This document shows positions 1 to 10,783 of a stretch of DNA of 64,000 nucleotides, in pieces. The number at the start of each line of letters is the position of its first letter. Within the stretch, counting starts at the first letter, position 1. The stretch comes from Mesostigma viride (Eukaryota > Streptophyta > Mesostigmatophyceae > Mesostigmatales > Mesostigmataceae): positions 1-64,000 of the forward strand of contig RPFO01000370.1 in assembly GCA_009746045.1 (NCBI GenBank), in the 5' to 3' direction. Under the pieces are notes generated by a model that was not told the origin of the DNA, searched no databases, and saw only the letters and a list, made by a program, of their open reading frames with translations. The translations under genes were made by a program, and so were the position numbers.

Positions 1-185
1 CCTGATTGTAAAGCTTTTTCGCCTCCTCATGATACTTCCCGTGACCTAGTTCAGCGGCCCTAGAGTTAAAGCCAGCAATCATCTGGTCGAAAGCCGGCCC
101 CCGCCCCTCGGGTTTTGTCATCGCCTGAGCCGCTTGAAACGCCTGGTCAGCGAAATATTCCCAATAACCCTCTTTGATTTCGAGT
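1..185 (-). CDS. possible partial exon, unknown protein
   Basis: Reading leftwards from about 185, an open frame runs off the left edge of the window. It contains the segments EIKEGYWEYFADQAFQ and AGFNSRAAELGHGKYHEEAK, which have the balanced composition of a real soluble helical protein. A stop lies about ten codons upstream in the same frame, so if this is coding it is an internal or first exon. I do not recognise the family. Chance openness over 60 codons is possible, and no splice site was established with confidence. Confidence 0.3.
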
Positions 186-459
186 ATTCTCCCGGCCGCT
201 TGACTTCCTTGGCTTCAGGCTGCGCTGGATTCTGGTTCTCATTCTCGAAAACCCTTTTTGCGCCAGTTGACTGCTTCGTCCCGGGTTCAACTTAATTGCA
301 CTGAATCCTGGACGACCGGACGCAAGGGCGAAAACTCCCACCCGTTCGCGTGCGCATGCCATGACGACCGGCAAACAACGAAAATCCATGCAAATCGAGT
401 ATCGTTGGGAAAAGCGACAATTACAGACAAAGTTCGAAAGGTATCATTTTTACCACTAT
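186..459. other. non-coding stretch, nothing recognised
   Basis: Short open frames exist on both strands but none has convincing composition or neighbours. No repeat or RNA gene was seen. Confidence 0.4.
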
Positions 460-716
460 GGGTCTAGCTGCAGCTTAGACCCTTAGAGGGGCTTTTCCGT
501 TAGACGAAAAGATTACCTGATGTGGTGAAACTTAGCATACCCCGACCAAGATTGGGGTCTCGCTGCAGCTAGACCCTTCATTGCGGCGTCGATTGTTAAA
601 TCACAGACTTCTGATTCATTAATTTTATAGCAACCATAAAGAGGTCTAGCTGCAGCGAGACCCTTGAATTTAAGCTATTGCTTGTGGTTATAAATGGTCT
701 AGCTGCAGAGAGACCC
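460..716. repeat. four copies of a 22-bp palindrome
   Basis: Copies lie at 460-482, 555-576, 642-663 and 695-716. Each has outer arms GGGTCT and AGACCC, or one base off this. The middle is usually AGCTGCAGC or CGCTGCAGC, centred on CTGCAG. The first copy has A in the left arm and T opposite it in the right arm, so pairing is largely kept with one extra base. Spacing between copies is irregular and the sequence between them is not repeated, so they look like independent insertions or sites, not a tandem array. Confidence 0.85.
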
Positions 717-863
717 CAATAAGGACGAAAAGATTTCAGGTTTCCTCACCTTCACGGCTCATTCTCTTATTAGTTCTCCAGAACACTCAGATACCTGCAT
801 GGCGAGAATAACAAAAAATAACACAGTAGCATTGATAAAATTGTTTATCAGAAAATATATATA

Positions 864-1133
864 CCAGCGGGCCCATGGTCGGCGCGACCTGGACGTCATA
901 TTGGCGTCAGCGCTTGTCGGTGGCGCTGACTCGGCGCCATGGCTGACATCATGCTCCGCCGTACGCGGGCTGATTTTGCGGTGCAGCAGGGCTATTAGGT
1001 TCCTCCCGTTAGGCGTTTCCATTGGTCCTTATCGTAGTATAAGCTTTGACATGGCTCTGTATATAGGTTTATAGCTGGGCGTTTGCTCTTGGTTGAGTGG
1101 ATTTCACTCTGCTGTAAGTAATTATATTTTAAG
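864..1133 (+). mobile_element. 5'-truncated LINE 3' end
   Basis: This 270-bp segment matches, in opposite orientation, the last part of the LINE at 54507-56111. The shared sequence includes the end of the coding region (ending GYAAQ-like QQGY then stop) and the whole 3' UTR, which finishes GTAAGTAATTATATTTT. It is flanked by a shared AATATATAT at 854-862 and 1134-1142, consistent with a short target duplication at an AT-rich site. It is a dead fragment produced by incomplete target-primed reverse transcription. Confidence 0.8.
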
Positions 1134-1292
1134 AATATATATTCATTGAGAATGATAGATTACGGAGGGAGATAGGCATGCAACATAAGGAAAAACCCGA
1201 TAACTGGGAGAATAACCCTGAAGAAATTAATAGTAATCTGACACAGACATCCAAGGATCACGCCAGCGGCACAAGGTACAACTAACTATACA

Positions 1293-2828
1293 TCACAAAA
1301 CTACACGCAGCAACAGCGCTGCCGGCCCACCATGCAGCTGCCGAAGGGATCTAGACCGCATGGGTCGCGACAAAGTCGGCCCGGGTGCGGCGCAATAACA
1401 CATCAGCCACGGTGCGAAGTGAGGCGCAGTGACAGACGCTGCCGCCAATACGAGGACCACGTGCGGGCCGACCACGGGGCGGTCTGACCCTCGAGGTCGA
1501 GGCGCGTCTTCACGGCGCTGGCAGCACTCGTGGAAAAACTCGCTGTCTTGGGGCCCATTGGCCCCGAACTCCTCAAGGACAAAGGGATGACCCGTGGGGG
1601 CCCCACATTGCCGTAGGAGGCAAACTTGTCCGCGCTCAGCCACAGCGGCAGCAGCGCCGGCATCCACAGCCGCCCGGAGGATGTGGCGACGAAAGCGGCC
1701 GAGCCACGGAGACATCGATGAGCAGGTGGCAACCCTGCCCGTCGTAGTCAAGCACGGTAATATCGGGCGATGGTTGGGTGAGTAGAGGGCGGGCCCCATC
1801 CGCGTCCTCGCACTTGATGGTGGAGTGGGGAAAGACCGACCAACATGGCACACACCACCCGGAGGAGAGCGGTATGGAGATAGAGGAACCAGTTCTGGTT
1901 CTGCTGGCCACCCATGCACGCGATGTAGTGCGTCCCAGTAGTATCCAGAGCAAGCCCGCAGCTGCCGCAGGACGCACCCGCCGTGATGAGAGGTTGCGGG
2001 GCAAAGAGCTGTGCGGAGAGCGATGGCGTTAAAGGGCCGGAACCAGTGTGAACAAAGGGCTCATGGGGAGGCGCGCAGGAATGCGGACCCCACGCTCCCC
2101 TCAAGGGAAACGGAGTGAAGCCAAGCCTTCCCCTGATCGTTTCAAGCTCGCATGCAGACCCATCCAGTCGGCACAGTGTAGTATACCGCGTAGGTCTTTT
2201 GTTGTTTTTCATGAACGCAGGCAGGGAAACACTAGGACTGACGACAGTGGACACGCCGGGCGTGCCCCGGGGCAGGCGACGGTGGACGGCCTGAGCGGGC
2301 GGACGAGGTCGCAAGCCTGCTGGATCCCGAGGTAAGAATCCTGCACAGCCTGCACAAAGGGGAAGGGGGATGGGTGACCAAGTCGGAATGGCGCTGACGC
2401 GCTGGGGACCAAACCGGCGGATCTCCGCCCAGCCTGAGCAACAGAGCCAAGAAGGCGGCGGGGGCGAGGCGGCGGCGCGCGTGAGCCCACACCCGCCCAT
2501 GCGGCAGGGAGGGGGCCAAGCGCATGGAGTGAGCTGCAGGCTAGGGCCGGGGAGGAGCACCTGCAAGGCGGCCTGAATGCGCTCGTCATGGCCTTCCGCG
2601 GCAAGCCGCCACCAAGTGGGGGGAGCGCCACGGAGCCAGTGAACCACCCGCGGGTGGGCGCAAAACCACAGGAGAGCCCTTGTCTGGGGGTCCTTGAGGC
2701 GCGCCCAAGTCTCGAGGACATGGGTGCGCTGTTCCACGGTGCCCGGAAGCCTCTTCGACGTAGTCAGGGTCACCCACAGGGACGCCCAGGCACGAGAAAC
2801 CACGCGCCCGCGCCAATGCCCCCGGGAG
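1293..2828 (-). pseudogene. LINE C-terminal region with restriction-like endonuclease
   Basis: Read on the minus strand, this is a diverged and frameshifted relative of the LINE at 54507-56111. Landmarks in order are LGVPVGDP, FCAHPRVVHWLRGA, MGGCGLTRAAA, a zinc-finger motif CGSCGLALDTTGTHYIAC, then SPDITVLDYDGQGCHLLIDV followed by SVARPL. The zinc finger followed by a PD...D-V motif is the layout of the restriction-like endonuclease at the C-terminus of R2/CRE-type LINEs (family knowledge). The reverse transcriptase part is missing (5' truncation). Several frames are needed to read it, so it is inactive. The 5' boundary touches another AATATATAT tract at 2831-2839. Confidence 0.75.
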
Positions 2829-2835
2829 TAAAATA

Positions 2836-3061
2836 TATATACTAATTACAGTATATTTTGCAAAAGATTTTATAATATATTGTGAATAGCATGGTTAAAT
2901 TCCACATACTTAATAATATGGTATGTTAAAGTATATAGAATCATTATTTAGTATATGATTTACAAGAAAAAGTGGTATAGACTATTATTATTATATAAGT
3001 TCGGCAATCTATGATAGTAAGACATACCGGATTCAGTTTATCAGCGGCCTCCAGGGCTATA
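2836..3061. other. AT-rich non-coding spacer
   Basis: Strongly AT-rich sequence next to the truncated LINE. No gene seen. Confidence 0.6.
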
Positions 3062-3083
3062 GCGTCTCGCTGCAGCGTGACCG
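3062..3083. repeat. degenerate copy of the palindrome
   Basis: GCGTCTCGCTG followed by CAGCGTGACCG. It keeps the CGCTGCAGCG centre with changes in both outer arms. Confidence 0.6.
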
Positions 3084-3117
3084 TTTGGTGCTATGACTGA
3101 TTTCAGTAGATGTGCAG

Positions 3118-3205
3118 AAAAAAATTTATTTCCATGACCACACCAGGAATCGAACCCAGAACCTCATTGAACATTTCTGCATGGTAACGATGTCAGCCAA
3201 ACATC
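3118..3205 (-). repeat. tRNA-derived SINE-like fragment
   Basis: On the minus strand a T-arm-like motif CTGGGTTCGATTCCTGG (B box of RNA polymerase III promoters) is followed by GTGTGGTCATGG. The upstream part does not fold into an acceptor or D arm that I can match, so a functional tRNA gene is unlikely. A tRNA-derived SINE is the simplest reading. Confidence 0.4.
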
Positions 3206-4241
3206 CGAATGTTCCCAGGTAAATGGGCTGGAGGTCGTCTCTTTTTATACCTGCGGCCACAAGCACGGGTGACGGCATATTGGATGTCGTCCAATCCGCT
3301 AGCTTGGTTCCAAAAGATGGGATCGAGCTTTTGCACCAGCGCCGCGCTTCCAGTTTTCAGTTCCGTGGGGAGGAACGAGGATGCCACGTTTCCAATTTTT
3401 TCAATACCGTTCAGCCCTGTGACGCCGCGTCCGGTTTGCGAATTGCGACCGTCCCATCGCCCATCGAAAAAGAAGCGCAGCCGCAGAGAGACCCCATAGC
3501 TAATAGTAACCAGCTGCAACCGTTTGCATGCTACCTGCTTTTTTACAACATCGCTTTGCTACCTGTGCATAACGAAAGGAAATCGGTCTTCAAGCAATTA
3601 AGGCAATCGGTCTTCATTTTCCCGCATAAAGAAAAAAGGTGAGCTTTTGCCGCATCGTGGATGGTAGGCTGACAAACTGCGTTCTATCAAAAACGGCAAC
3701 TAAACAGCGCATGCACGCCGACGACACAGTTAGCCAGCTGGGCGAAGACATGTCCTTGCTGCCATCGCAAGAAACTCTATGTTGCAGCAAGAGTGATAAA
3801 AATGTCTGGCTTCCTTCTTTTCGTTGCTAGCGAAACCCTGCAGACATCTCGGTAGAGTCAGCTAAGCCGATCCTAATCCACATCTGGCATCCATCCCTTT
3901 AGTCTAGTTGCCATGGAGCGTTTCTTGGTCTCGCACATGTCGATCATGGTGGTGCTAGGCTTTCACTTGGGTCACCCTTTCCATGTTTGCTATGCCTTTG
4001 GTCTGGTTAGGTTGTAGGTGTAGATGTGCACATACTGCATTTGCTGCGTTTCTAATCGGTGCTCCTGTTTGATGCTTTTTTTCCCCTTCATATCGTTTCG
4101 ACGTTTGCATGCTACCTGCCGGATTATAACATCGGACGTTGCTACCTGCCTGCATAACGATAGTTTGCAAGAAATCTTCATTTTGCCGAAACACAAAAAA
4201 GGTGATCTTTTGCCGCAACGTGGATGGTAGGCTGACTAAAA
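3206..4241. other. non-coding stretch upstream of the satellite
   Basis: Open frames overlap on both strands around 3193-3640, and the minus-strand one (3193-3519) has fair composition, but nothing decides between them. A degenerate half of the palindrome occurs near 3478-3496. A short segment (TTGCATGCTACCTGC, then TGCATAACGA) occurs near 3526-3575 and again near 4106-4160, which points to a local diverged duplication leading into the satellite. Confidence 0.4.
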
Positions 4242-6848
4242 TTGTGCTGCTACGTATCAATACATGTGGGGGGGTGCTGCTACGTATCAATACATGTGGG
4301 GGGGTGCTGCTACGTATCAATACATGTGGGGGGGTGCTGCTACGTATCAATACATGTGGGGGGGTGCTGCTACGTATCAATACATGTGGGGGGGTGCGGC
4401 TACGTATCAATACATGTGGGGGGTGCTGCTACGTATCAATACATGTGGGGGGGTGCTGCTACGTATCAATACATGTGGGGGGTGCTGCTACGTATCAATA
4501 CATGTGGGGGGGTGCTGCTACGTATCAATACATGTGGGGGGGTGCTGCTACGTATCAATACATGTGGGGGGTGCTGCTACGTATCAATACATGTGGGGGG
4601 TGCTGCTACGTATCAATACATGTGGGGGGGTGCTGCTACGTATCAATACATGTGGGGGGGTGCGGCTACGTATCAATACATGTGGGGGGGTGCTGCTACG
4701 TATCAATACATGTGGGGGGGTGCTGCTACGTATCAATACATGTGGGGGGTGCTGCTACGTATCAATACATGTGGGGGGGTGCTGCTACGTATCAATACAT
4801 GTGGGGGGGTGCTGCTACGTATCAATACATGTGGGGGGGTGCTGCTACGTATCAATACATGTGGGGGGGTGCTGCTACGTATCAATACATGTGGGGGGGT
4901 GCTGCTACGTATCATCAATACATGTGGGGGGGTGCTGCTACGTATCAATACATGTGGGGGGTGCTGCTACGTATCAATACATGTGGGGGGGTGCTGCTAC
5001 GTATCAATACATGTGGGGGGTGCTGCTACGTATCAATACATGTGGGGGGGTGCTGCTACGTATCAATACATGTGGGGGGTGCTGCTACGTATCATCAATA
5101 CATGTGGGGGGGTGCTGCTACGTATCAATACATGTGGGGGGTGCTGCTACGTATCAATACATGTGGGGGGGTGCTGCTACGTATCAATACATGTGGGGGG
5201 GTGCTGCTACGTATCAATACATGTGGGGGGGTGCTGCTACGTATCAATACATGTGGGGGGGTGCTGCTACGTATCATCAATACATGTGGGGGGGTGCTGC
5301 TACGTATCAATACATGTGGGGGGTGCTGCTACGTATCAATACATGTGGGGGGGTGCTGCTACGTATCAATACATGTGGGGGGGTGCTGCTACGTATCAAT
5401 ACATGTGGGGGGTGCTGCTACGTATCAATACATGTGGGGGGGTGCTGCTACGTATCAATACATGTGGGGGGTGCGGCTACGTATCAATACATGTGGGGGG
5501 TGCTGCTACGTATCAATACATGTGGGGGGGTGCTGCTACGTATCAATACATGTGGGGGGTGCTGCTACGTATCAATACATGTGGGGGGTGCGGCTACGTA
5601 TCAATACATGTGGGGGGGTGCTGCTACGTATCAATACATGTGGGGGGGTGCTGCTACGTATCAATACATGTGGGGGGGTGCTGCTACGTATCAATACATG
5701 TGGGGGGGTGCTGCTACGTATCAATACATGTGGGGGGTGCTGCTACGTATCAATACATGTGGGGGGGTGCTGCTACGTATCAATACATGTGGGGGGTGCT
5801 GCTACGTATCAATACATGTGGGGGGGTGCGGCTACGTATCAATACATGTGGGGGGTTGCTGCTACGTATCAATACAGTTGGGGGGGATGCTACGTATTAA
5901 TACATGTGGGGGGTGATGCTACGTATCAATACATGTGGGGGGGTGCTGCTACGTATCATCAATACATGTGGGGGGGTGCTGCTACGTATCAATACATGTG
6001 GGGGGTGCTGCTACGTATCAATACATGTGGGGGGTGCTGCTACGTATCAATACATGTGGGGGGGTGCTGCTACGTATCAATACATGTGGGGGGGTGCTGC
6101 TACGTATCAATACATGTGGGGGGTGCTGCTACGTATCATCAATACATGTGGGGGGGTGCTGCTACGTATCAATACATGTGGGGGGGTGCTGCTACGTATC
6201 AATACATGTGGGGGGTGCTGCTACGTATCAATACATGTGGGGGGGTGCTGCTACGTATCAATACATGTGGGGGGGTGCTGCTACGTATCAATACATGTGG
6301 GGGGTGCTGCTACGTATCAATACATGTGGGGGGTGCGGCTACGTATCAATACATGTGGGGGGGTGCTGCTACGTATCAATACATGTGGGGGGGTGCTGCT
6401 ACGTATCAATACATGTGGGGGGGTGCTGCTACGTATCAATACATGTGGGGGGTGCTGCTACGTATCAATACATGTGGGGGGTGCTGCTACGTATCAATAC
6501 ATGTGGGGGGGTGCTGCTACGTATCAATACATGTGGGGGGTGCTGCTACGTATCAATACATGTGGGGGGTGCTGCTACGTATCAATACATGTGGGGGGGT
6601 GCTGCTACGTATCAATACATGTGGGGGGTGCTGCTACGTATCAATACATGTGGGGGGTGCTGCTACGTATCAATACATGTGGGGGGGTGCGGCTACGTAT
6701 CAATACATGTGGGGGGTGCTGCTACGTATCAATACAGTTGGGGGGGGATGCTACGTATTAATACATGTGGGGGGTGATGCTACGTATCAATACATGTGGG
6801 GGGGTGCTGCTACGTATCAATACATGTGGGGGGTGATGCTACGTATCA
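4242..6848 (+). repeat. 29-30 bp satellite array
   Basis: About 2.6 kb of a tandem unit whose core is TACGTATCAATACATGTG, then a run of usually 6 or 7 G, then TGCTGC. Length corresponds to roughly 85-90 units (estimated, not counted). Units with 7 G are 30 bp and units with 6 G are 29 bp, so the reading frame drifts. Rare variants are TGCGGC for TGCTGC and a CATCAA insertion (33 bp). A distinctive variant block (CAATACAGTTG, a G run, then ATGCTACGTATTAATACATG) occurs near 5870 and again near 6733. All three + frames stay open across most of the array simply because the unit lacks stops; this is not a protein gene. Confidence 0.95.
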
Positions 6849-7712
6849 TTTATTTATTCATGCCATCACCCCCCACATTTAATTATTAATGCCAGCACCC
6901 CCCAACATTCATTTATTCATGCCATCACACCCCCACATTCTTTTATTCATGGCAGCACCCCCCACATTTATTTATTCATGCCATCACACCCCCACATTTT
7001 ATTCATGGCAGCACCCCCCACATTTATTTATTCATGCCATCACCCCCCACATTTAATTATTCATGCCAGCACCCCCCACATTATTTATTCATGCCATCAC
7101 CCCCCACATTCTTTTATTCATGGCAGCACCCCCCACATTTATTTATTCATGCCATCACCCCCCCACATTTAATTATTAATGCCAGCACCCCCCAACATTC
7201 ATTTATTCATGCCATCACACCCCCACATTCTTTTATTCATGGCAGCACCCCCCACATTTATTTATTCATGCCATCACCCCCCCACATTCTTTTATTCATG
7301 CAGCACCCCCCAACATTTATTTATTCATGCCATCACCCCCCACATTCTTTTATTCATGGCAGCACCCCCCCACATTTATTTATTCATGCCATCACCCCCC
7401 ACATTTAATTATTCATGCCAGCACCCCCCACATTCATTTATTCATGCCATCACACCCCCACATTCTTTTATTCATGCAGCACCCCCCCACATTTTTTATT
7501 CATGCCAGCACCCCCCAACATTCATTTATTCATGCCATCACACCCCCACATTCTTTTATTCATGGCAGCACCCCCCACATTTATTTATTCATGCCATCAC
7601 CCCCCCACATTTAATTATTAATGCCAGCACCCCCCCACATGCATTTATACATAGCATCCCCCCCCACATGTATTTATACGTAGCTTCCCCCCCCACATGT
7701 ATTTATACGTGG
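6849..7712 (-). repeat. inverted, diverged satellite array
   Basis: About 0.86 kb of ~29-35 bp units built from CAGCACCCCCCACAT followed by TTATTTATTCATG. Reverse-complementing the first array gives GCAGCACCCCCCCACAT followed by GTATTGATACGTA, so the C-rich half is shared and the AT half has diverged. The last units (about 7650-7710, with ACATGTATTTATACGTAGC) are intermediate between the two forms. The two arrays therefore face each other as a large imperfect inverted repeat meeting at about 6850. Confidence 0.9.
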
Positions 7713-7718
7713 TCGTAA

Positions 7719-8182
7719 GGGTCTCGCTGCGGGTAGACCCTCGGAATTTTGTTTTTGTATTGACGTAAGGGTCTCGCTGCAGCGAGACCCCAAGGAATGT
7801 CAATTTTTCATGTTTTCATGATGGGGGGTCTTTCTTTTCTCACCCTTAAAATGATTTGTTTTTGTATCGGTGTTAGGGTCTCGCTGCAGCGAGACCCCTA
7901 CGAATGTCGACTTTTAATGTTTGCAAGATGGGAGGGGGCTTTCTTCGCTCACCCTAAAAATTATTTGTTTTTGTTTGACGTTAGGGTCTCGCTGCAGCGA
8001 GACCCCAAGGAATGTATACTTTTTTATGTTTGCATGATGGGAGGTTGCTTGTTTTCGCTCACCCTAAAAATGATTTGTTTTTGCTTGAAGTGAGGGTCTC
8101 GCTGCAGCGAGACGCCAAAGTTTTGCATTAAACTAAATGTCCCTTTTAGAATCCACGAAAGGGTCTAGCTGCAGCGAGACCC
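7719..8182. repeat. cluster of palindromes, four in a ~108-bp tandem repeat
   Basis: Palindromes lie at 7719-7740, 7769-7790, 7876-7897, 7984-8005, 8094-8115 and 8161-8182. Copies two to four are perfect: GGGTCTCGCTG followed by its exact reverse complement. Copies two to five are spaced 107-110 bp and carry related intervening sequence (CCAAGGAATGT, CATGATGGG, CTCACCCT, ATTTGTTTTTG). The block ends 77 bp before the ATG at 8260. Confidence 0.9.
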
Positions 8183-8259
8183 TCCCCATCGTTTTTCTGC
8201 CGGCGATTCAGATTCTGAATGACATTTGTGAAACTTGCTTTTTTGATATTGTTCTGCAG

Positions 8260-9447
8260 ATGTCGTCCTCCTATTCCGATTCTGTCAAGGCCACTCCCGT
8301 TTCACCCAAGATGACGTCGAACACCTCGCCGGACCGAACGGCAACGGAGGCGTTTCCTCCGTTGCAGTTCGGTCCCGTAAATGCTCTTGCGAGGTCCCCC
8401 CCACCGAGTCCCCTCGCCCTCCAAGTCCAACTTGCCCCCCAGCGAGTTGGACAGAATTATACCCCCCAACCCTCTCGCTGCTGCGTCTCGCGCTCCGTCC
8501 CGCTCTCCGCCCCGTAAGTCTCCATCGCCGCCCCCCAAGTCGGCCGGAGCTACTGCGTCCCGCTCGCCGCCCCGCAAGTCCCCCAAGTCCCCCGCAACTG
8601 CGACCCGTTCGCCGAACCGCAAGTCCCCCTCTCCGCCCAAAGTTCCCCCCGCTACCGCGTCCCGCTCTCCTTCTCGCAAGTCCCCCTCGCCGTCAACCAA
8701 GAACCCCGCAACTGCGTCCCGCTCGCCGTCCCGCTCTGCTTCCCCCAAGTCCCGCTCGCCGCCACCCAAGTCCCCCGCTTCTGCGTCCCGCTCGCCGTCC
8801 CCCAAGCATTCCAGTTCTAAGCGTAAGCCTGCGGCCGAGTGGGTAGAGGAAGACGACCGCACCAAAGAGCTCAGGAAGCTGAGGAAGTCTATCAGTGAGC
8901 TTGTTGAGGAGGACGAGCGCGATCAGACTAACGGGAGGCCTGAAGACCCGGAATCGCCGGTTCGGGAGTCGCGTCAGAAGCGGTTGTCCGATTTGTTAGC
9001 AATGGCCGCAAGCTTTGCTGACGAATACGCGGCTCTCGACAAGAAGGACAAGGAGAAGGAGAAGGCGGAGAGGGAGGCCATCGAGAAGGCGGAGAGGGAG
9101 AGGGTGGAGAGGGAGGAGAAGGAGAGGCTGGAGAAGGCGGAGAGGGAGGAGGAGGAGAGGGAGTACAAGGAGAAAAAGGCTGCCCAGGAGAAGGAGCACA
9201 GGATCCTGGTGGCGAAGCAGAAGGAGGAGGCGAAGAAGAAGACGGAGGCGGCAGCGAAGGAATTCTTGCGGAGGAGGCCGCTCTTTTTTTGCAGATGCGA
9301 CAGGAGAGGATGAAGGCGGAAGAGGCCGCGAGGAAGATGGAGGAGGCTGCGAGGAAGGAGGAGGAGGCTGCGAAGGCAGTTGAGGGGGAGAAGGACGAGA
9401 ACGGGAGCCCACCCCTTCTTCACGAAGGATTTTCAGTCGATTATCAG
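8260..9447 (+). CDS. exon: Ser/Pro/Lys-rich then coiled-coil protein
   Basis: An ATG at 8260 follows CTGCAG and opens MSSSYSDSVKATPVSPKM. After a one-base frame change near 8395, in a C run, the protein continues as about 130 residues of repeated SRSPPRKSP-type motifs, resembling the low-complexity RS/SP tails of nuclear proteins. Next come an acidic stretch (WVEEDDRTKELRKLRKS) and a long charged coiled coil (KDKEKEKAEREAIEKAERER). A second one-base change near 9265 restores the original frame, which runs ...GFSVDYQ to a splice donor CAG/GTATGT at 9448. The two frame changes compensate each other. They may be sequencing errors in homopolymers or real damage. No catalytic domain is visible. 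I infer a nuclear location only from the SR-like composition. Confidence 0.6.
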
Positions 9448-9634
9448 GTATGTTTATTAATGTGAGACGTACATTTTTCAGATGGCTTGAACGGCGTGTG
9501 TGTATCGTAGAAAGGGTGGGATTTTATGTCATACATTGATCGTAAGGGTCTAGCTGCGGAGAGACGTTGACCTAGGAGTTAAGGTTGTTGACGACGACGA
9601 TGTGTGGCCTTTTTTTTACTCTTGTTGTCTGCAG
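9448..9634 (+). other. intron with palindrome
   Basis: Starts GTATGT, ends after a pyrimidine tract CTTGTTGTCTGCAG. It is 187 bp, phase 0. A copy of the palindrome lies inside at 9546-9567 (GGGTCTAGCTG then CGGAGAGACGT). Confidence 0.7.
9546..9567. repeat. intronic copy of the palindrome
   Basis: The left arm GGGTCT is intact and the right arm is degenerate (AGACGT). It lies within the 187-bp intron. Confidence 0.75.
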
Positions 9635-10676
9635 CCCGACACGCTGGCCATTCTGAAACAGTACCTGGCTCAGGCTGAGTCTGAGTCTGGGGTGAGTCGT
9701 AAAGCCGAAAAGGGCTTGAGAGGCTTGATCCGCTTTCTTTCGGCCGAGATAGCGTTTGCAGAGAAGTCCGGTGTCGTCGTGGACCTCCAGTCAGACATAA
9801 TTTGGAAGAACGACCGCTGGGCCGTCTTGCATTGTTCGAAGCCACACAGCGAGCCATTCATGGGAAGAGGGTCGTTGGTGACGACATGTATGAGGTTTTG
9901 AAGATCGCGCAGTCGTGCATCCTTAATCTGAAGGAGGATGTCGGACGTTACTTTCCCCGTCGTGCTTTAATATGGTCGACGCTCTTTGATGAGGTTGAAA
10001 AGTTCGAGGTCCACATTGGCTTCACATGCATCGAGGCTTCCTATATGGAAACCTTGAAAACCACTGCGTTGCATCAGCTCTTTAAACTCATGACTGGAGA
10101 TATGAGAGCGGATTCGAGGGCTTCACTGTCGGAAGATGAAGTGTTTGATATTGTCAGGCAAGGATTTGTTGACACGTCCAACAGTGACTTATCGTAATTG
10201 TGCCGGGAAGAATGAATGACGTAGGAGGATTGGAGGAGCGCGCACATGAAGTGATCGCGCATTTGGACATGGCAAGAGACCACTTACTGCAATCTTTTGT
10301 TAAGTGGCGGACTGACTTTCTTGTCAGCCCGGACGCCAGCCTTTCGCGGGAAGCGGTCGCTTTCTTTTTGGATTGGGCTGGACAGGTGATCCAAAGTTTC
10401 CGGCACCGGGAGGACTTCCATGTTATTCAGACATATAAGCCATACCGGGAAGTCGTCCAGGAATGGTTGGATCAAATCTCGTTGGTTGATTGTCTCCAGA
10501 GTATCCGAACCAAGACAGACACGGAGTGGTCTGATTTAGAGGCGGGAGGCCATTGGCAGTCCCTCGAGTTGTTCTTCGAGGCGGAATTGAGGCGGCAACT
10601 GGAAAAGGAGAGAGCCCATCAAGTGCCGATATGGCCTTTGGGGAAGATTTTGAGGAGGTGGAAGTTCTACGTTTCG
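9635..10676 (+). CDS. exon(s): helical protein, frame interrupted twice
   Basis: Reads PDTLAILKQYLAQAESESG from the acceptor. Around 9800 the sensible frame shifts to one containing HGKRVVGDDMYEVLKIAQSC and VGRYFPRRALIWSTLFDEVE. A stop at 10195-10197 is followed at once, in the third frame, by NDVGGLEERAHEVIAHLDMA and continuous coding-quality sequence to a donor TCG/GTACGT at 10677. The three pieces have similar composition (amphipathic, helical) and no gaps between them, so I read them as one exon with two indels. I do not recognise the fold. Confidence 0.55.
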
Positions 10677-10783
10677 GTACGTTAACTTGCCGATATCGTT
10701 TATCGATTTGGGTTGTTTCCATTCCCTGAATAGGGCTCTATATGCTGACCAACCTTCATGGTTTGTCCTGTCATATCATGCAG

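Noticed and set aside
3118..3205. Functional tRNA gene
   Set aside because: Only the T arm fits; no matching acceptor or anticodon stem could be found. The same applies to the candidate at 18487-18580.
4139..6889. Very long open frames (up to about 900 codons) across the satellite
   Set aside because: They exist only because the 29-30 bp unit lacks stops in every + frame. The frame drifts with the G-run length and there is no start, domain or codon structure.
4242..7712. CRISPR-like array
   Set aside because: The units are contiguous with no unique spacers, and the genome is eukaryotic.
8974..9423. Antisense open frames rich in Leu/Ser opposite the coiled coil
   Set aside because: They are the mirror image of GAG/AAG-rich coding sequence on the + strand.
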